Under the pieces are notes generated by a model. That model was not told where the DNA came from. It ran no database searches and saw only the letters and a program-made list of their open reading frames with translations. From NCBI GenBank assembly GCA_963920765.1, contig OY987245.1, positions 5,100,727 through 5,164,726 on the forward strand: DNA of 64,000 bases. The letters run 5' to 3'. The translations under genes and the position numbers were made by a program. Source of the stretch: Ulota crispa. Taxonomy: Eukaryota; Streptophyta; Bryopsida; Orthotrichales; Orthotrichaceae. This document shows positions 12,305 to 23,423 of the stretch, one piece after another; positions within the stretch are counted from its first letter, which is position 1, and each line of letters begins with the position of its first letter.

Positions 12305-13233
12305 TTAACATCTAAAGGCCAAACTGTCCCCTTGAGGGACAAATAGATTTTGGGCATGTACCTATAGCTAAACTAATTTGTGTGATTTTTAAAAACTTTT
12401 TTTGAAAGTGGGGAATTCCAAGACCTACGCGGGCATCTGATTTTTCTTCATTCTGACATTTAATGAAGAAGTTATCTAGAATTTTTTGAAACTAGGCAAA
12501 AAGGGGCAATTTGGACAGGGCCTCTCCTTTGTAAGTGGATGTTAACTCCAAAGAGGGTCAGCCCTTGTGGGCACAAGGTGTGGGCACTTGGGCAAAGGAG
12601 AGTGGAGTAGAAGGTGCCCAAGCATCTTGGGGATTTCCAAACCTCCATTCTTGTTGCCCCTTCTAAAATTTGGCGCTTTAACTATTTGAGCAGTTGAAGT
12701 ATTCTTTTTTTGAGTAATTTTTTTCCCAAGTTGTAGTAAGCTAAAAACCCTTGGTTTCCACTGTTTGGATCAATGTGATTTGAATTTTTGAGTTTTACAT
12801 AAAGCCTCCAATTTTGCCTAGTGTACATGCAACTTTCATGACCTTATGGCATTGCAAGATTTTTACAAAGTATGATACACACCTCCAATTCATTTGAAAA
12901 TTCTCCCACACATACCTTACTTGGTCTTCTACATGGAAAAAATAAACCTCAACTTTGCGTAAAGCAATTTTTTTGATATAAGAGCGGTCAAAGGCTTCTA
13001 AAATTTTTGGGCAGCAGGGAAAAAACTTTTTTTTTCACTTTAGATGTCAATATCTCACTCCTTTACATCTAGAATGAGCTGAATTTTTTCCCACATGTAC
13101 CTCTCATAGTCTAAGGCAAGATTTTACAGTGGGATTTCCAAAAAAAAAATTCCTAGTTTTCTACTCATTTGCCCAATAGTGGCAACTTTCAACGACTATC
13201 ACAAAATAAAGGACTTGGGTCTTTAGGGGTTAA
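12305..13233. mobile_element. TTAA-family element (929 bp)
   Basis: Starts TTAACATCTAAAGGCC and ends TGGGTCTTTAGGGGTTAA. It shares long internal homology with 51359-53040 (GGGCATGTACCTATA, GTCAATATCT and CACACATACCT stretches in the same order). No transposase. Confidence 0.65.
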
Positions 13234-13995
13234 AGAAGGGAAAGGGAGAGGATAAAACGCCCAAAGGGAGAATGAAAAGTCATTAAACAATTTCAAATTC
13301 TATATTATAAAGCATTGGATGTGAAACATTGGGCGGCTATGTGTCACCTAAATTTTGAAATTCAAACATGGGGAGAGGGAGAAGAAAAGGCACTCCAAGG
13401 GAGGATGAAAAGTCATTGAAAATTCAAGTTACATATGAATAAGAGAAGTTGTAATTTTTTTACTATAATCAAGGGAGAGGAAAGGTAATGAAGAAAATTT
13501 GAGGAGGGGTAGGAGAGAAAATGGTAGGGAAAGGGAGATCAAAAAGTCATTTGGAAAGAAAGACACACGCATGCAAGGCATACTTGATTTAATTATTGTT
13601 GATGTTCTGATGGCACAACAATTGCTATATAAATTGCAAGGATTAAATAGGAAAAAACAACTTCATCAATTGGTGACAACGTGGGGGTGGGGAGACATTA
13701 CCATCAGTGGTTTACACTAAGTCCGAAGTTGTAAGGTAGGCGCACCGATAAGCGTGGAAATAAGGATTATGGAGTAGGTAAAAAATTGACCAACTTTGAA
13801 AAAATACTGTACGTTAGGAAATGGAAACCAAAAATATTGGCATCAACTTCAAGGTTCCAACTGCAAGCATTTGTTCACAAAGATTTTTCAAAGTCCAAAA
13901 TCATTGAAATTGTAAGAACCATGTGTAAAAAATGCTAATTACAAGGCTTGTTGGTTCTTAAATAGTGATATGGGTACTCAAAACCTCATGTTGGT
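13234..13995. other. Intergenic DNA, purine-rich, nothing recognised
   Basis: A G/A-rich stretch at about 13240-13560 with several GGGAGAGGA-like words. A 73-codon ORF there has no recognised domain. Confidence 0.45.
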
Positions 13996-14176
13996 CACCC
14001 ACAACCATCATTTCATCACCCATAACCATCACTTCATCACCCATAACCATCACTTCATCACCCATAACCATCACTTCATCACCCATAACCATCACTTCAT
14101 CACCCATAACCATCACTTCATCACCCATAACCATCACTTCATCACCCATAACCATCACTTAGCCACCCACAACCAT
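13996..14176. repeat. 21-bp tandem repeat, about 8 copies
   Basis: The unit is CACCCATAACCATCACTTCAT-like, nearly identical in the middle copies and diverged at both ends. Because 21 is divisible by three, several frames on both strands stay open; these are not genes. Confidence 0.9.
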
Positions 14177-14591
14177 TTGTTTTTTTATTGATTAGCCTTG
14201 CCACTGTCAGGTGACGGGCATGGGATGCAACGCTTATGAATGCTGCTACCTTATACAATTTTCAACCTCTTAATACCAATAGGTGCTTTAGATTTTATGT
14301 CATATTTAATTAAATTTAAATTGTTCTTGCATTTCTAAATTATGTTTACAAAATACTAGGAGATCTCCTAAAGTTGAAGAACATGAATTTCTTAAGCTTT
14401 TACATGGATATTCTGATGTTTTTCAAAAATCTCCCAATGCCGTTTGTAGACACTCTAATGCTTTGCACAGATCTCCAAATTTTGTTTTCTTCTATTATCA
14501 GTTTTGAACTTTGGATAACAAAAATTAGTTAAATACAGCATATTAACAATACTATGAAAATGAATTGAAATTGCAATGTAGAAGAATGTTT

Positions 14592-14731
14592 AACGCGTTA
14601 TTCATTAAATTGGGAAAAAGGAACTTTTTGGGACTTTTAGATTTAATTTTTTTTAAAGTACTTATTGAATACTCTTCCAAAAAAATCTAAAAGTCTCTAA
14701 ATGTCATTTTTCCCAATTCAATGAATAACAA
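14592..14731. repeat. Foldback MITE, family B (short copy)
   Basis: Ends AACGCGTTATTCATTAAATT and the inverse AATTCAATGAATAAC, with inner arms GGGACTTTTAGATTT and AATCTAAAAGTC. About 140 bp. Confidence 0.5.
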
Positions 14732-14870
14732 ATGGCTCATTCTAATAAGAGTTGTGATTCATAGGTCATATCCATATTGTTGGATTTAGTATTGCACTCA
14801 GCAGTATTAATCAAGAAAAATTGGAATACATCATTCTATTTTTCCTCTAAAGATTATTATAGGATGAAAC

Positions 14871-15790
14871 TTAACCCCTAAAGTACTATGCTCAATTTTT
14901 CACTAAAACCGCTCCAAAACTGCCATTTCTAGTACAAGTACCAAATTTTAGAAAAAAGAAAAACTTCTTGAAAAATATAGTCATAAGATCTCGTACTACC
15001 CTAGTATCAAAAGATGTGAAAAAAACTCAAGAGTTTTTACCATGTAGATTGTTAGATATATGAGTTTGAATTAACAAAAAGTCATTTTTTGTCTTTGCAA
15101 AAATCTGGGCAAATGCACTTCACAAGGTCATATTTATATGAATTTTTTTCCAAAATGGTTGTAATTTTTTGGATTTTTTCTTAAAAGCAAGTTGGGTACA
15201 TACTTGAAAACTTTCATATGGGAAAGAAATAGTAAGTGAAAGAAGTAGAGAATGATTCAAACAACTAAAATGTTAAGAACTTAATTATGGAAATGAAAAA
15301 TTCCAATCCCAATAGTTTATAATGTTGTAATAAACAATTGACACCCTTATGTTCTGTTATTTTTTCAAAAATATTGAGAATTGAGTAAAATAAAGGACTC
15401 AAAGTTTATTTCAAAGTAGAGAAACCATAATTGCCTGCAAAGAAAACTTCCTCATAACTTTCATCTCATTAATAAAAATGGAATGACTCAAAGCTTCCCA
15501 TATATATATGTATATCTCTCTCTCTAAAGAACAATTTCAAAAAATAAAAATCAAACAAATGCAATTTTTAAAGAAGTTTTTGGCTGTCCACCAAGTAAAG
15601 AAAACTACATATCATGCAATAACTTTTGAACCATGAAGTCAAAAGCTATGAAAATTGTTGAACCTGAAAGCTACTCCTTGGACACATCATGTGTGAAAAT
15701 TTCAAAGAAAAGAATGAAAACCCCATTGGTAGTGAGTTGCCCAAAATTGCTATGTTGCCAAAAAAAGGTGTTCAAGATTGTAGGGGTTAA
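14871..15790. mobile_element. TTAA-family element (920 bp)
   Basis: Starts TTAACCCCTAAAGTACTATG and ends TTGTAGGGGTTAA. Its right half matches the right half of 53826-54550 (ATGCAATAACTTTTGAACCA, CATCATGTGTGAAAATTTC, GAGTTGCCCAAAATTGC). The 78-codon ORF at 15633-15869 lies within this repeat and is not a separate gene. Confidence 0.6.
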
Positions 15791-16485
15791 TGATTTTACA
15801 AGATTTTTTGTAATGCTAAGTTCTAATTGTGATTATTTTGAAACACATTTTATGATACTTAAACTCTGATGTTATTTAAAGAGTAATTTTTGACTTGGAA
15901 AATATACCCTTTACAACGAAAAATACTTCTACATTTTGAGCTCTAAAATAATTGCACAAAAGGACAAATTGAGAACTGTGTCAAACAAACATTAAGAAAT
16001 TTATGAAAAATCAAGTTGTCGTGTGCATGAGACTTGTTTACAATTGTCAACTGTTCAGAATTTGCAATTTTGATTGATAAGGGGTTAAAGTCTTAATTGA
16101 TCAAAAAGCTAAAAGCTAAAACATATAGCTTTACACGTGTTCTTAAGTCTGAAGTTGATGTTGACCTAAGATTATCTCAGTTTTGAATTATTTTGGAAGT
16201 TTTGGTATCAGTAAAGGAGGACTTTGAACTGAAGTGTCAAGTCTAAAAATTACAGATTTCCAACTAATGAGCAAAGTTTCAGTAACTGTTTTCAGTAGGT
16301 AATTTGGGATTTATGATTTTTTGTTTATCTTTTATTTTTTATGTATATATATAATATTATATAATATACTAATGGATCCGTGCACCCGTCATTCTGGTAG
16401 AAGGCTATCTGCTTACAATTTACCCACCCTCTATCTCCGTGTATACCCCATCCACAAGGATAACCACTCCGGACATAACCCCCAT
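15791..16485. other. Intergenic DNA
   Basis: No gene recognised. A lone GGGGTTAA at 16081-16088 resembles a TTAA-family right end without a partner. From about 16430 begins a short duplicated segment (see 16486-16578). Confidence 0.45.
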
Positions 16486-16578
16486 TTAACCCTTAGATGC
16501 CAAAGGGGACAAAAATCATCCATGTGAATACACGGGACCCCGTGTACTAGTGGTGACCCCCCAGCGCTTAAGTGTTAA
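16486..16578. mobile_element. Miniature TTAA-family element with a neighbouring empty site
   Basis: 93 bp including both TTAA copies, starting TTAACCCTTAGATGCC and ending AGCGCTTAAGTGTTAA. It interrupts one copy of a local duplication: occupied GGACATAACCCCCAT-TTAA...TTAA-TCTTCTTGG, and unoccupied GGACATAACCGCCAT-TTAA-TCTTCTTAG at 16643-16670. The unoccupied copy has a single TTAA (16658-16661), so TTAA is the duplicated target. Confidence 0.75.
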
Positions 16579-16902
16579 TCTTCTTGGAGCAATGCTCCTC
16601 CTCTCACGGCCACCCCTTATCCCGTGTATACCCCATTCCCATGGACATAACCGCCATTTAATCTTCTTAGAGTGTGTGAGTTTTGCAACTACCCAACTAA
16701 TAAATTGTATTCTATTATAGAAATAAGAAAATAAGATATAACTAACTTTTTCCATATGATTCAATCATTTATTGACAAATAAAACCTTCACAACTTCACA
16801 ATGAGGTACTTCCAATCCAAAAATGACTTGTCCCACGTTTTTTGGGTGTGAATAATGTTTTGGATCATAAAATATGATCCAAGCTCAAATCAGTTTTTTG
16901 GA

Positions 16903-17122
16903 TTAACCCATGAAGGACCCTTGGGCTTTGGAGATACAATACTAAATACAGTCGCAATGAATATTCAAAAGTTTGAATTAGCTGGAAATCAAGTGTTACA
17001 ATTATACATATTAAAAGGTTGTATGATAGTAGATACATAAAAAAATTAAAAAAACCCTCAAAACAACTCAAATACGTCTGTACATACGGCCACAAAGAAC
17101 TTTTGTGCCGTTCAAGGGTTAA
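16903..17122. mobile_element. TTAA-family element (220 bp)
   Basis: Starts TTAACCCATGAAGGACCC and ends GTTCAAGGGTTAA. No coding capacity. Confidence 0.55.
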
Positions 17123-17463
17123 AATATATACAATGTTATTGACGTTGTAATGTTTTTGTATTTGGCGTGCAATATTGTTCGAATGGATAATTCATGCTAA
17201 TTTGTTTTCAATGTGACTTTTTTTCCAAACATTTATTGTCAAGCCGCAAGTAACAATGCAAGCACAATTATGCAAAAATGTTTTGTTCATATGGCTGTAT
17301 GATATTATAGAATCAAATAAAGAATTCCCAACATCGAATCAATTATAATTTCTAGCTTTCAGTATTCTATTGTTTCTAAAAAAATCTTTTTTAGTTTGTT
17401 GTACAGTACATGGCCTCAACTGATACCTAGTAATACAATCATATGAGTTATTATCAAGCTTTA

Positions 17464-18118
17464 TTAACCCTTAAATGCACAATGCACTTTTTGAGCTACC
17501 AGGAGTTTGTTCTAAGTTGAACAAAAAGTCAAAAAAAAGTTATATGAGTTTTTTTAAAATTATAACCGTACAAAATCAAACTACATATGTTAGATATCAC
17601 ATAAGAAAAAAAAACACAACAAAATCATTTATGGATTGAAAGATTATTATTTTTTATCAAGAGGTAAAATTGTGAAAATTACTTGAAGTCTTTCAATCCC
17701 CTTTTCACATGTCAAATCTAAAAAAATGGTCACATGAAAAATATGGGGTTAAAGGACATAACATAAATAACTCCAATCAATTTGCAGCTTTTCAAAATCT
17801 CTTCTACTAACTTTTTAAACAAATTTCTAGTATAATTTTTTCTCCAAGGTCTTGTGTATTTGAGGCTCATTTCCAAGAGCTTTCAACAAGAAAAAAGTCA
17901 AAATTTCAGTGATAACCTTGCACAAAATCTTGAATAGAAAAATCATAATCAATCATTTACAAAATTGGTTTTTTGATACTAAAACTAGACTTGAGAAATA
18001 ACAGTTAAATCATAAAATTTACTAAAAATAGGAAATTTGTTAGGGATTTTTTAGGTTTTATAGAAATTCAAAATATTTTCAACACCATAATGTGGTACCT
18101 TGGACATTTAGGGGTTAA
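17464..18118. mobile_element. TTAA-family element (655 bp)
   Basis: Starts TTAACCCTTAAATGCAC and ends GGACATTTAGGGGTTAA. Homologous along its length, same orientation, to 40521-41193 (shared ACTACATATGTTAGATATCA-like and CAATCATTT..AAATTGG stretches). Confidence 0.6.
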
Positions 18119-19679
18119 ACTCATATATTTACAATATTCCACAACATCAAGATAACTATGTTTTCTTCGTTTTGCTGATATTTTCATTATTAAGATTTTG
18201 ACAAATTTAATCGTTTAATCTGATTTTGTAAAGGTTGTTAACTTAAACAATTACATTCAATTTTTTGATTTCCAAAAAAGTCCCAGTACTTCCCACTTAG
18301 GCTCATTTACAACCAATGGTTTAAAAACATTTCTTTTAAATTGACGTTGCTATGTAATAGGAAATTTTTAGTTTAACTTTGTTGGAAGGATTGAAAAGTA
18401 TAAAGGTTAGACGAACTTTATATCTATTATTAAACGAGAAAAAGGTTTGATGAAAGATTATAGCTTTCATGTAAGGTTAGTTCGTTGAAAAGCGAGCCTT
18501 TTTATAAATTTTCCCATACTTTCGTATTCTTTTGTGGATCTTGTGCTCAATTTATGACATAACCTTGATCTTTCCATATGCCCTTTATTCTAAGCTAGAT
18601 TTTTAAAATCTATTGCTTGACATTTATGTTCTTTGAGCATGTAAATGTTATCTTGTTGGGTACCAAACAAGTTTATTTTTTGAAATTCTTTAAAATCTTT
18701 TCATCTCACACATACAAAACATGAAGAATTGAATATGTAAACTTCTTTTAGAACATACCTACAAGATACAATGGTGCCTTGATAAGATGAAGGTATCCGG
18801 ACAGCATATTCATTTTGTGTAAGGAAAGCATTCACTGTAACCAAACACATCATTTGTAGCTCCCCAACTGTTAGGGACAGTCATCTCCTTCATCTTAGCT
18901 AAGCGTTTTTTCTAATAAAGGTTCATCTTAAAGAGGCACTACTCTATTGCAAGTCGGTCGCAACAATGCTCCTTCACACTTGGAAAAAGCAATTATAAAA
19001 ATTTATACTTATTGGTCGTTTCTAGGACCGTGGATCCCTAATATGCTGAAGCCTTGATAAAATTCATTTAGGATGGAACACTCTATACTCGTTACATGGG
19101 CTATATGATCAACTACATTTTACCTCAAGCAGGACTTTTAGAAGGCAAATACATTTATGAAGTCAACAATAGAAAATATCAAAGTCAAAAATTAGAAATA
19201 TAACTCTCTCCTCCACTCGCAAAATGTCTTTCTTAAGTAACTTGTGATTTGTTTGGTGGTAAACCAAATAAAAAGGAAACAAACAATTGACTACAGAAAC
19301 TAAGAAAGCAACATCCACTATGCGTGTTTGCAAATTGTTGATTCTTTTTTATATGTCCATATAATGAGGGAAAAAGAAGGGAAGAAAATCGGTTCATTAG
19401 AGAGCCGTGAGCACAAATTGTTTCAGCTTAAATATTCAAATATTTTGATGGTGCACTGGCAAACAGGCAAGACCACTAAAGCCAAACCCTGCGGCCCGTG
19501 CAGTTGACCTTCATCCATTTTGACTCTCAGCTTCAATTCTAGAATCATCTGGAACCTTCCATCCAAATTCTCATACATTTGTTCGGTCGGTAAGTATACA
19601 TAGTAATCTTTTCATATAATCAGTATGGATTCCTTTACGGTTTCTTTCAAGTTAGGAAGGCCCAAAGAGTGACCTTTTC
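18119..19679. other. Intergenic DNA with one MITE
   Basis: No gene recognised apart from the pogo-like MITE at 18769-18944. A short moderately GC-rich stretch at about 19460-19560 has no ORF of interest. Confidence 0.5.
18769..18944. mobile_element. Pogo/Lemi-like MITE, second copy, inverted
   Basis: About 176 bp and the reverse complement of the MITE at 10049-10225 along its length. It begins CAATGGTGCCTTGATAAGAT after TA 18767-18768 and ends with TA at 18945-18946. The terminal CAG has decayed to CAA. Confidence 0.6.
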
Positions 19680-19802
19680 TAAGGAATTGATATGTACACA
19701 CCGGGGTTGATATTTGCACACCGGGGCCCAGTAACCAGCCAATGAGCGGATTTATTCTCTCCCTTTTTTCTGGATTCTCTTTATTGGCTATGTTCTAACA
19801 CA

Positions 19803-20027
19803 CCCGACCCTCCCCCACATCCCGACCCTCCCCCCACATCCCGACCCTCCCCCCACATCCCGACCCTCCCCCCACATCCCGACCCTCCCCCCACATCCCG
19901 ACCCTCCCCCCACATCCCGACCCTCCCCCCACATCCCGACCCTCCCCCCACATCCCGACCCTCCCCCCACATCCCGACCCTCCCCCCACATCCCGACCCT
20001 CCCCCCACATCCCGACCCTCCCCCTCA
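19803..20027. repeat. 19-bp GC-rich tandem array in the left arm
   Basis: About 12 copies of CCCGACCCTCCCCCCACAT, almost identical. All frames stay open on the minus strand because no stop occurs in the unit; these ORFs are artefacts. The G-rich strand could form G-quadruplexes. Confidence 0.9.
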
Positions 20028-20540
20028 TCCCCGACCCTCCCTGACCCTCCCGTCCCCAACTCTCCCCTCCTCACAATGACACTCCCCACCACCAATTTCA
20101 AATATGAATTTTAGTTTTAGTTAAAGTGACTAAAAATATTGCTAAAAAGCTAAAATTTTCAAATTTAACACTACAAAGTTCAAAAGTTTTTAGATTCACA
20201 AGTTTCTTAATAGAATCCTACAAAATTTAACCAATTTAATAGTTGCTGCCCCCCACTCCAACTCTTCCATGCCTCTCCTTTGTCTCTCTCGCCTGCTCTC
20301 TCTTCTTGGTTGGATTTTTTTTGTTTATTTATGAGCCAGACACATACCCAAAGTCAATACAAGAACTCTCATGTCCAACAAGCATTTGCATGCATGTCGC
20401 CGGAATAAACAGATAGTAAGAGTTACTAAAAATGCAGGGTACTTGCAAATAGAATCAACATCTACCTTCTTGAAAAATAAATTGTAAACATTAGAGATTG
20501 CATAGGAAAAGCGCACTAGTCACCATATACAAACAAGAAA

Positions 20541-21231
20541 TTAACCCCTAAAGGACCCTTGTCCCCTCGTGGGGCAGATGGGATTTTGGGCATGTACTCA
20601 TAGCTAAACTAGTTTGTGTGATTTTCTAAGGCTGTTATGGAAGATGGGGAATTCAAAGATGTGCATGGGTATCTAATTTTTCTTCATTCTAACATTCATT
20701 GAAGAAGTTATGAATGAATTTCTAAAAAATAGGAAAGGGCAGGCAACCCACTAACTTCTTTAAAAAATGCACTCTTTTAATATAAAAATTTAAAACCGGA
20801 TATTTACCTTTACATACATGTGGAAAGCTTTGAATCATTCAATTTTGATTCATGAGTTGCAAGTTATGAGAAGCTCTTTACCTACTTTCAAGCTAGAGCT
20901 TTTCATAACTTGCAACTCATGAATCAAAATTGAATGATTCAAAGCTTCCCACATGTATGTAAAGGTAAATATCCGGTTTTAAATTTTTATATTAAAAGAG
21001 TGCATTTTTTAAAGAAGTTAGTGGGTTGCCTGCCCTTTCCTATTTTTTAGAAATTCATTCATAACTTCTTCAATGAATGTCAGAATGAAGAAAAATTAGA
21101 TACCCATGCACATCTTTGAATTCCCCATCTTCCATAACAGCCTTAGAAAATCACACAAACTAGTTTAGCTATGAGTACATGCCCAAAATCCCATCTGCCC
21201 CACGAGGGGACAAGGGTCCTTTAGGGGTTAA
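20541..21231. mobile_element. TTAA-family element forming the palindrome core
   Basis: Starts TTAACCCCTAAAGGACCC and ends with the exact inverse. The two halves are almost perfect inverted copies up to a 17-base loop (about 20877-20893). Family motifs include GGGCATGTACTCATAGC, TTTTTCTTCATTCTAACATT and TTTGAATCATTCAATTT. The flanking arms are palindromic too, so a separate target duplication cannot be distinguished here. Confidence 0.7.
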
Positions 21232-21767
21232 TTTCTTGTTTGTATATGGTGACTAGTGCGCTTTTCCTATGCAATCTCTAATGTTTACAATTTATTTTTC
21301 AAGAAGGTAGATGTTGATTCTATTTGCAAGTACCCTGCATTTTTAGTAACTCTTACTATCTGTTTATTCCGGCGACATGCATGCAAATGCTTGTTGGACA
21401 TGAGAGTTCTTGTATTGACTTTGGGTATGTGTCTGGCTCATAAATAAACAAAAAAATCCAACCAAGAAGAGAGAGCAGGCAAGAGAGACAAAGGAGAGGC
21501 ATGGAAGAGTTGGAGTGGGGGGCATCAACCATTAAATTGGTTAAATTTTGTAGGATTCTATTAAGAAATTTATGAATCTTTGTAGTGTTAAATTTGAAAA
21601 TTTTAGCTTTTTAGCAATATTTTTAGTCACTTTAACTAAAACTAAAAGTAAAATTCATATTTGAAATCGGTGGTGGGGAGTGTCGTTGTGAAGAGGGGAG
21701 AGTTGGGGACGGGAGGGTCGGGGAGGGTCAGGATGTGGGGGGAGGGGCAGGATGTGGGAGGAGGGTT

Positions 21768-22115
21768 GGGATGTGGGCAAGGGTTGGGATGTGGGCAAGG
21801 GTTGGGATGTGGGCAAGGGTTGGGATGTGGGCAAGGGTTGGGATGTGGGCAAGGGTTGGGATGTGGGCAAGGGTTGGGATGTGGGCAAGGGTTGGGATGT
21901 GGGCAAGGGTTGGGATGTGGGCAAGGGTTGGGATGTGGGCAAGGGTTGGGATGTGGGCAAGGGTTGGGATGTGGGCAAGGGTTGGGATGTGGGCAAGGGT
22001 TGGGATGTGGGCAAGGGTTGGGATGTGGGCAAGGGTTGGGATGTGGGCAAGGGTTGGGATGTGGGCAAGGGTTGGGATGTGGGCAAGGGTTGGGATGTGG
22101 GCAAGGGTTGGGATG
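21768..22115. repeat. 18-bp tandem array in the right arm
   Basis: About 19 copies of GGGTTGGGATGTGGGCAA. It occupies the mirror position of the left array but has a different unit (18 versus 19 bp) and copy number; flanking units at 21735-21770 and 22110-22150 still resemble the left type. Long ORFs in five frames are repeat artefacts. Confidence 0.9.
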
Positions 22116-22277
22116 TGGAGGGAGGGTCGGGAAGTGGGGAGAGGGTTGGGTGTGTTAGAACAAAGCCAATAAAGAGAATTCAAAAAGAAGGGAGAGAATA
22201 AACTCACTCATTGGCTGGTTACTGGGGCCTTGGTGTGCAAATATCAATCCCTGAGTGTGTACATATCAATTCCCTTT

Positions 22278-22837
22278 TTTAAGTATAGTTCTTATTGATA
22301 TGTTGGTACAATATGGCCTCTTTACACTAGAGCATGAAGCCATGGAGAGCAAAATTTCAGCTAATAAAAACTTCAGGAATTGAAAAGGCCAAGAAAGATC
22401 ACTTTAGATGGAGACTTTTTTTTCCAAGGGACAAGAAAATGAGGAAATGAGGTGGACAACACTTTTGTCATTTGTGACAATGAAAAACCACAAGTTTGGG
22501 GTCCCTGGAATTGTAGTCAAGCCCATCAAAAAAGGTAGGCTCACTAAAATTCCACTAGACTAGAATCCTTGCAGCCAAAAAAATCTTTTTTTAGGAATAT
22601 TAATTTGAAAAAATGAACAAATTATATTTAAAAAACAATAAAAATCTTAGAAGAAACAAAATCAATCTTAAAAATAAACAAAAATAAAATTGTGGCCTCT
22701 TCTCACTTTACACTACAACAAGAAACCTCTACCTCCAAAGGCTAGCATTTCAAAGGCAAGCCATGGCTCATGAAAAATTTTCTTCACGGCTTCTCACCTC
22801 TAGTATAAAGGGGGCTAGTCGGTTTGTGAGAGAACTA
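22278..22837. other. Intergenic DNA, nothing recognised
   Basis: AT-rich, with no gene, RNA or repeat end that I can support. Confidence 0.5.
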
Positions 22838-23421
22838 CTCCCTCTGTCCAAATATAAAGTTCCAAAAACCATCTCCATGAGGAATTAACTGTATTTTTAG
22901 TCATTATGCTAGTGACAATTGCATTCTAGAATCAATATACCACCTACCAAATATCTGCAAATTTTCAAGTCTTTGTGTTGCTCCTTAGACACCCAAATTC
23001 TATGCAAAAAGTACCATATTTGTGCATAGTTTGTGAAGGCTGCCGGCTCCTCATTATTTTAGTCTTTGTACTAATGCCACATGCATTCTAGAATCAATAT
23101 ACCATCTACCAAATGTGTGCAAAATCACTAACTTTGATGTTGCAGTTTGGGCTCCCAAATTCCATGCAAAAAGTATCATATTTGTACATGTTGCTAGGTC
23201 TTCATTATTGCTTATTTAAAAGTTAGTAGCAACAATGGTACCTCATATGGGCAAGGCCAAGCTTGTTAGGAGAGGAATGCTCTTTAATTGCATAACTTGC
23301 CCCCATGAGATCATTGGACATGACAAATGCTTTCTCAGCAATTGAAATTAGCAAATGGGAGCTTTTTTTAGTGGGACAAGAACTATGCCTAATTTGGAGC
23401 TTTATATTGGGACAGAGGGAG
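22838..23421. mobile_element. Stowaway-like MITE, TA target site
   Basis: Ends CTCCCTCTGTCCAAATATAA and the inverse of CTCCCTCTGTCCCAATATAA, flanked by TA on both sides (22836-22837 and 23422-23423). CTCCCTCYGTCC is the classic Stowaway (Tc1-mariner) terminus in plants. At 584 bp it is long for the family, and an internal segment (GCATTCTAGAATCAATATAC) is duplicated at about 22922 and 23081. No transposase. Confidence 0.8.
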
Positions 23422-23423
23422 TA

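Larger units (their letters stand above)
19680..22277. mobile_element. 2.6-kb palindrome with tandem-repeat arms (foldback element)
   Basis: Two arms of about 1.2-1.3 kb are inverted copies around a 17-base centre near 20886. Outer ends read GGAATTGATATGT on the left and its reverse complement on the right, then CCCAGTAACCAGCCAATGAG and its inverse. Each arm has a GC-rich tandem array, an AT-rich stretch and half of the TTAA-family foldback 20541-21231. Identical 63-codon ORFs at 20325-20516 (minus) and 21256-21447 (plus) are the two arms of the palindrome, not genes. Long inverted repeats containing subrepeats resemble the Foldback (FB) architecture of animals; that is a structural comparison only. 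No transposase inside. Confidence 0.75.

Noticed and set aside
13996-14176. Regular 21-bp repeats as a CRISPR array
   Set aside because: Units are contiguous with no unique spacers, and the context is a plant-type genome. It is a minisatellite.
20541-21231. CCCTAAA/TTTAGGG words at element ends as telomeric DNA
   Set aside because: Each end has one CCCTAAA only, as part of the inverted terminus CCCCTAAAGG. No tandem telomere array exists.
20325-21447. Identical 63-codon ORFs on opposite strands as a duplicated gene
   Set aside because: They are the two arms of the palindrome, have no domain, and differ in no way from the surrounding arm sequence.
19781-22207. Long glycine-, cysteine- and proline-rich ORFs in several frames
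   Set aside because: They exist because the 18- and 19-bp units lack stops in many frames; both strands are open at once.
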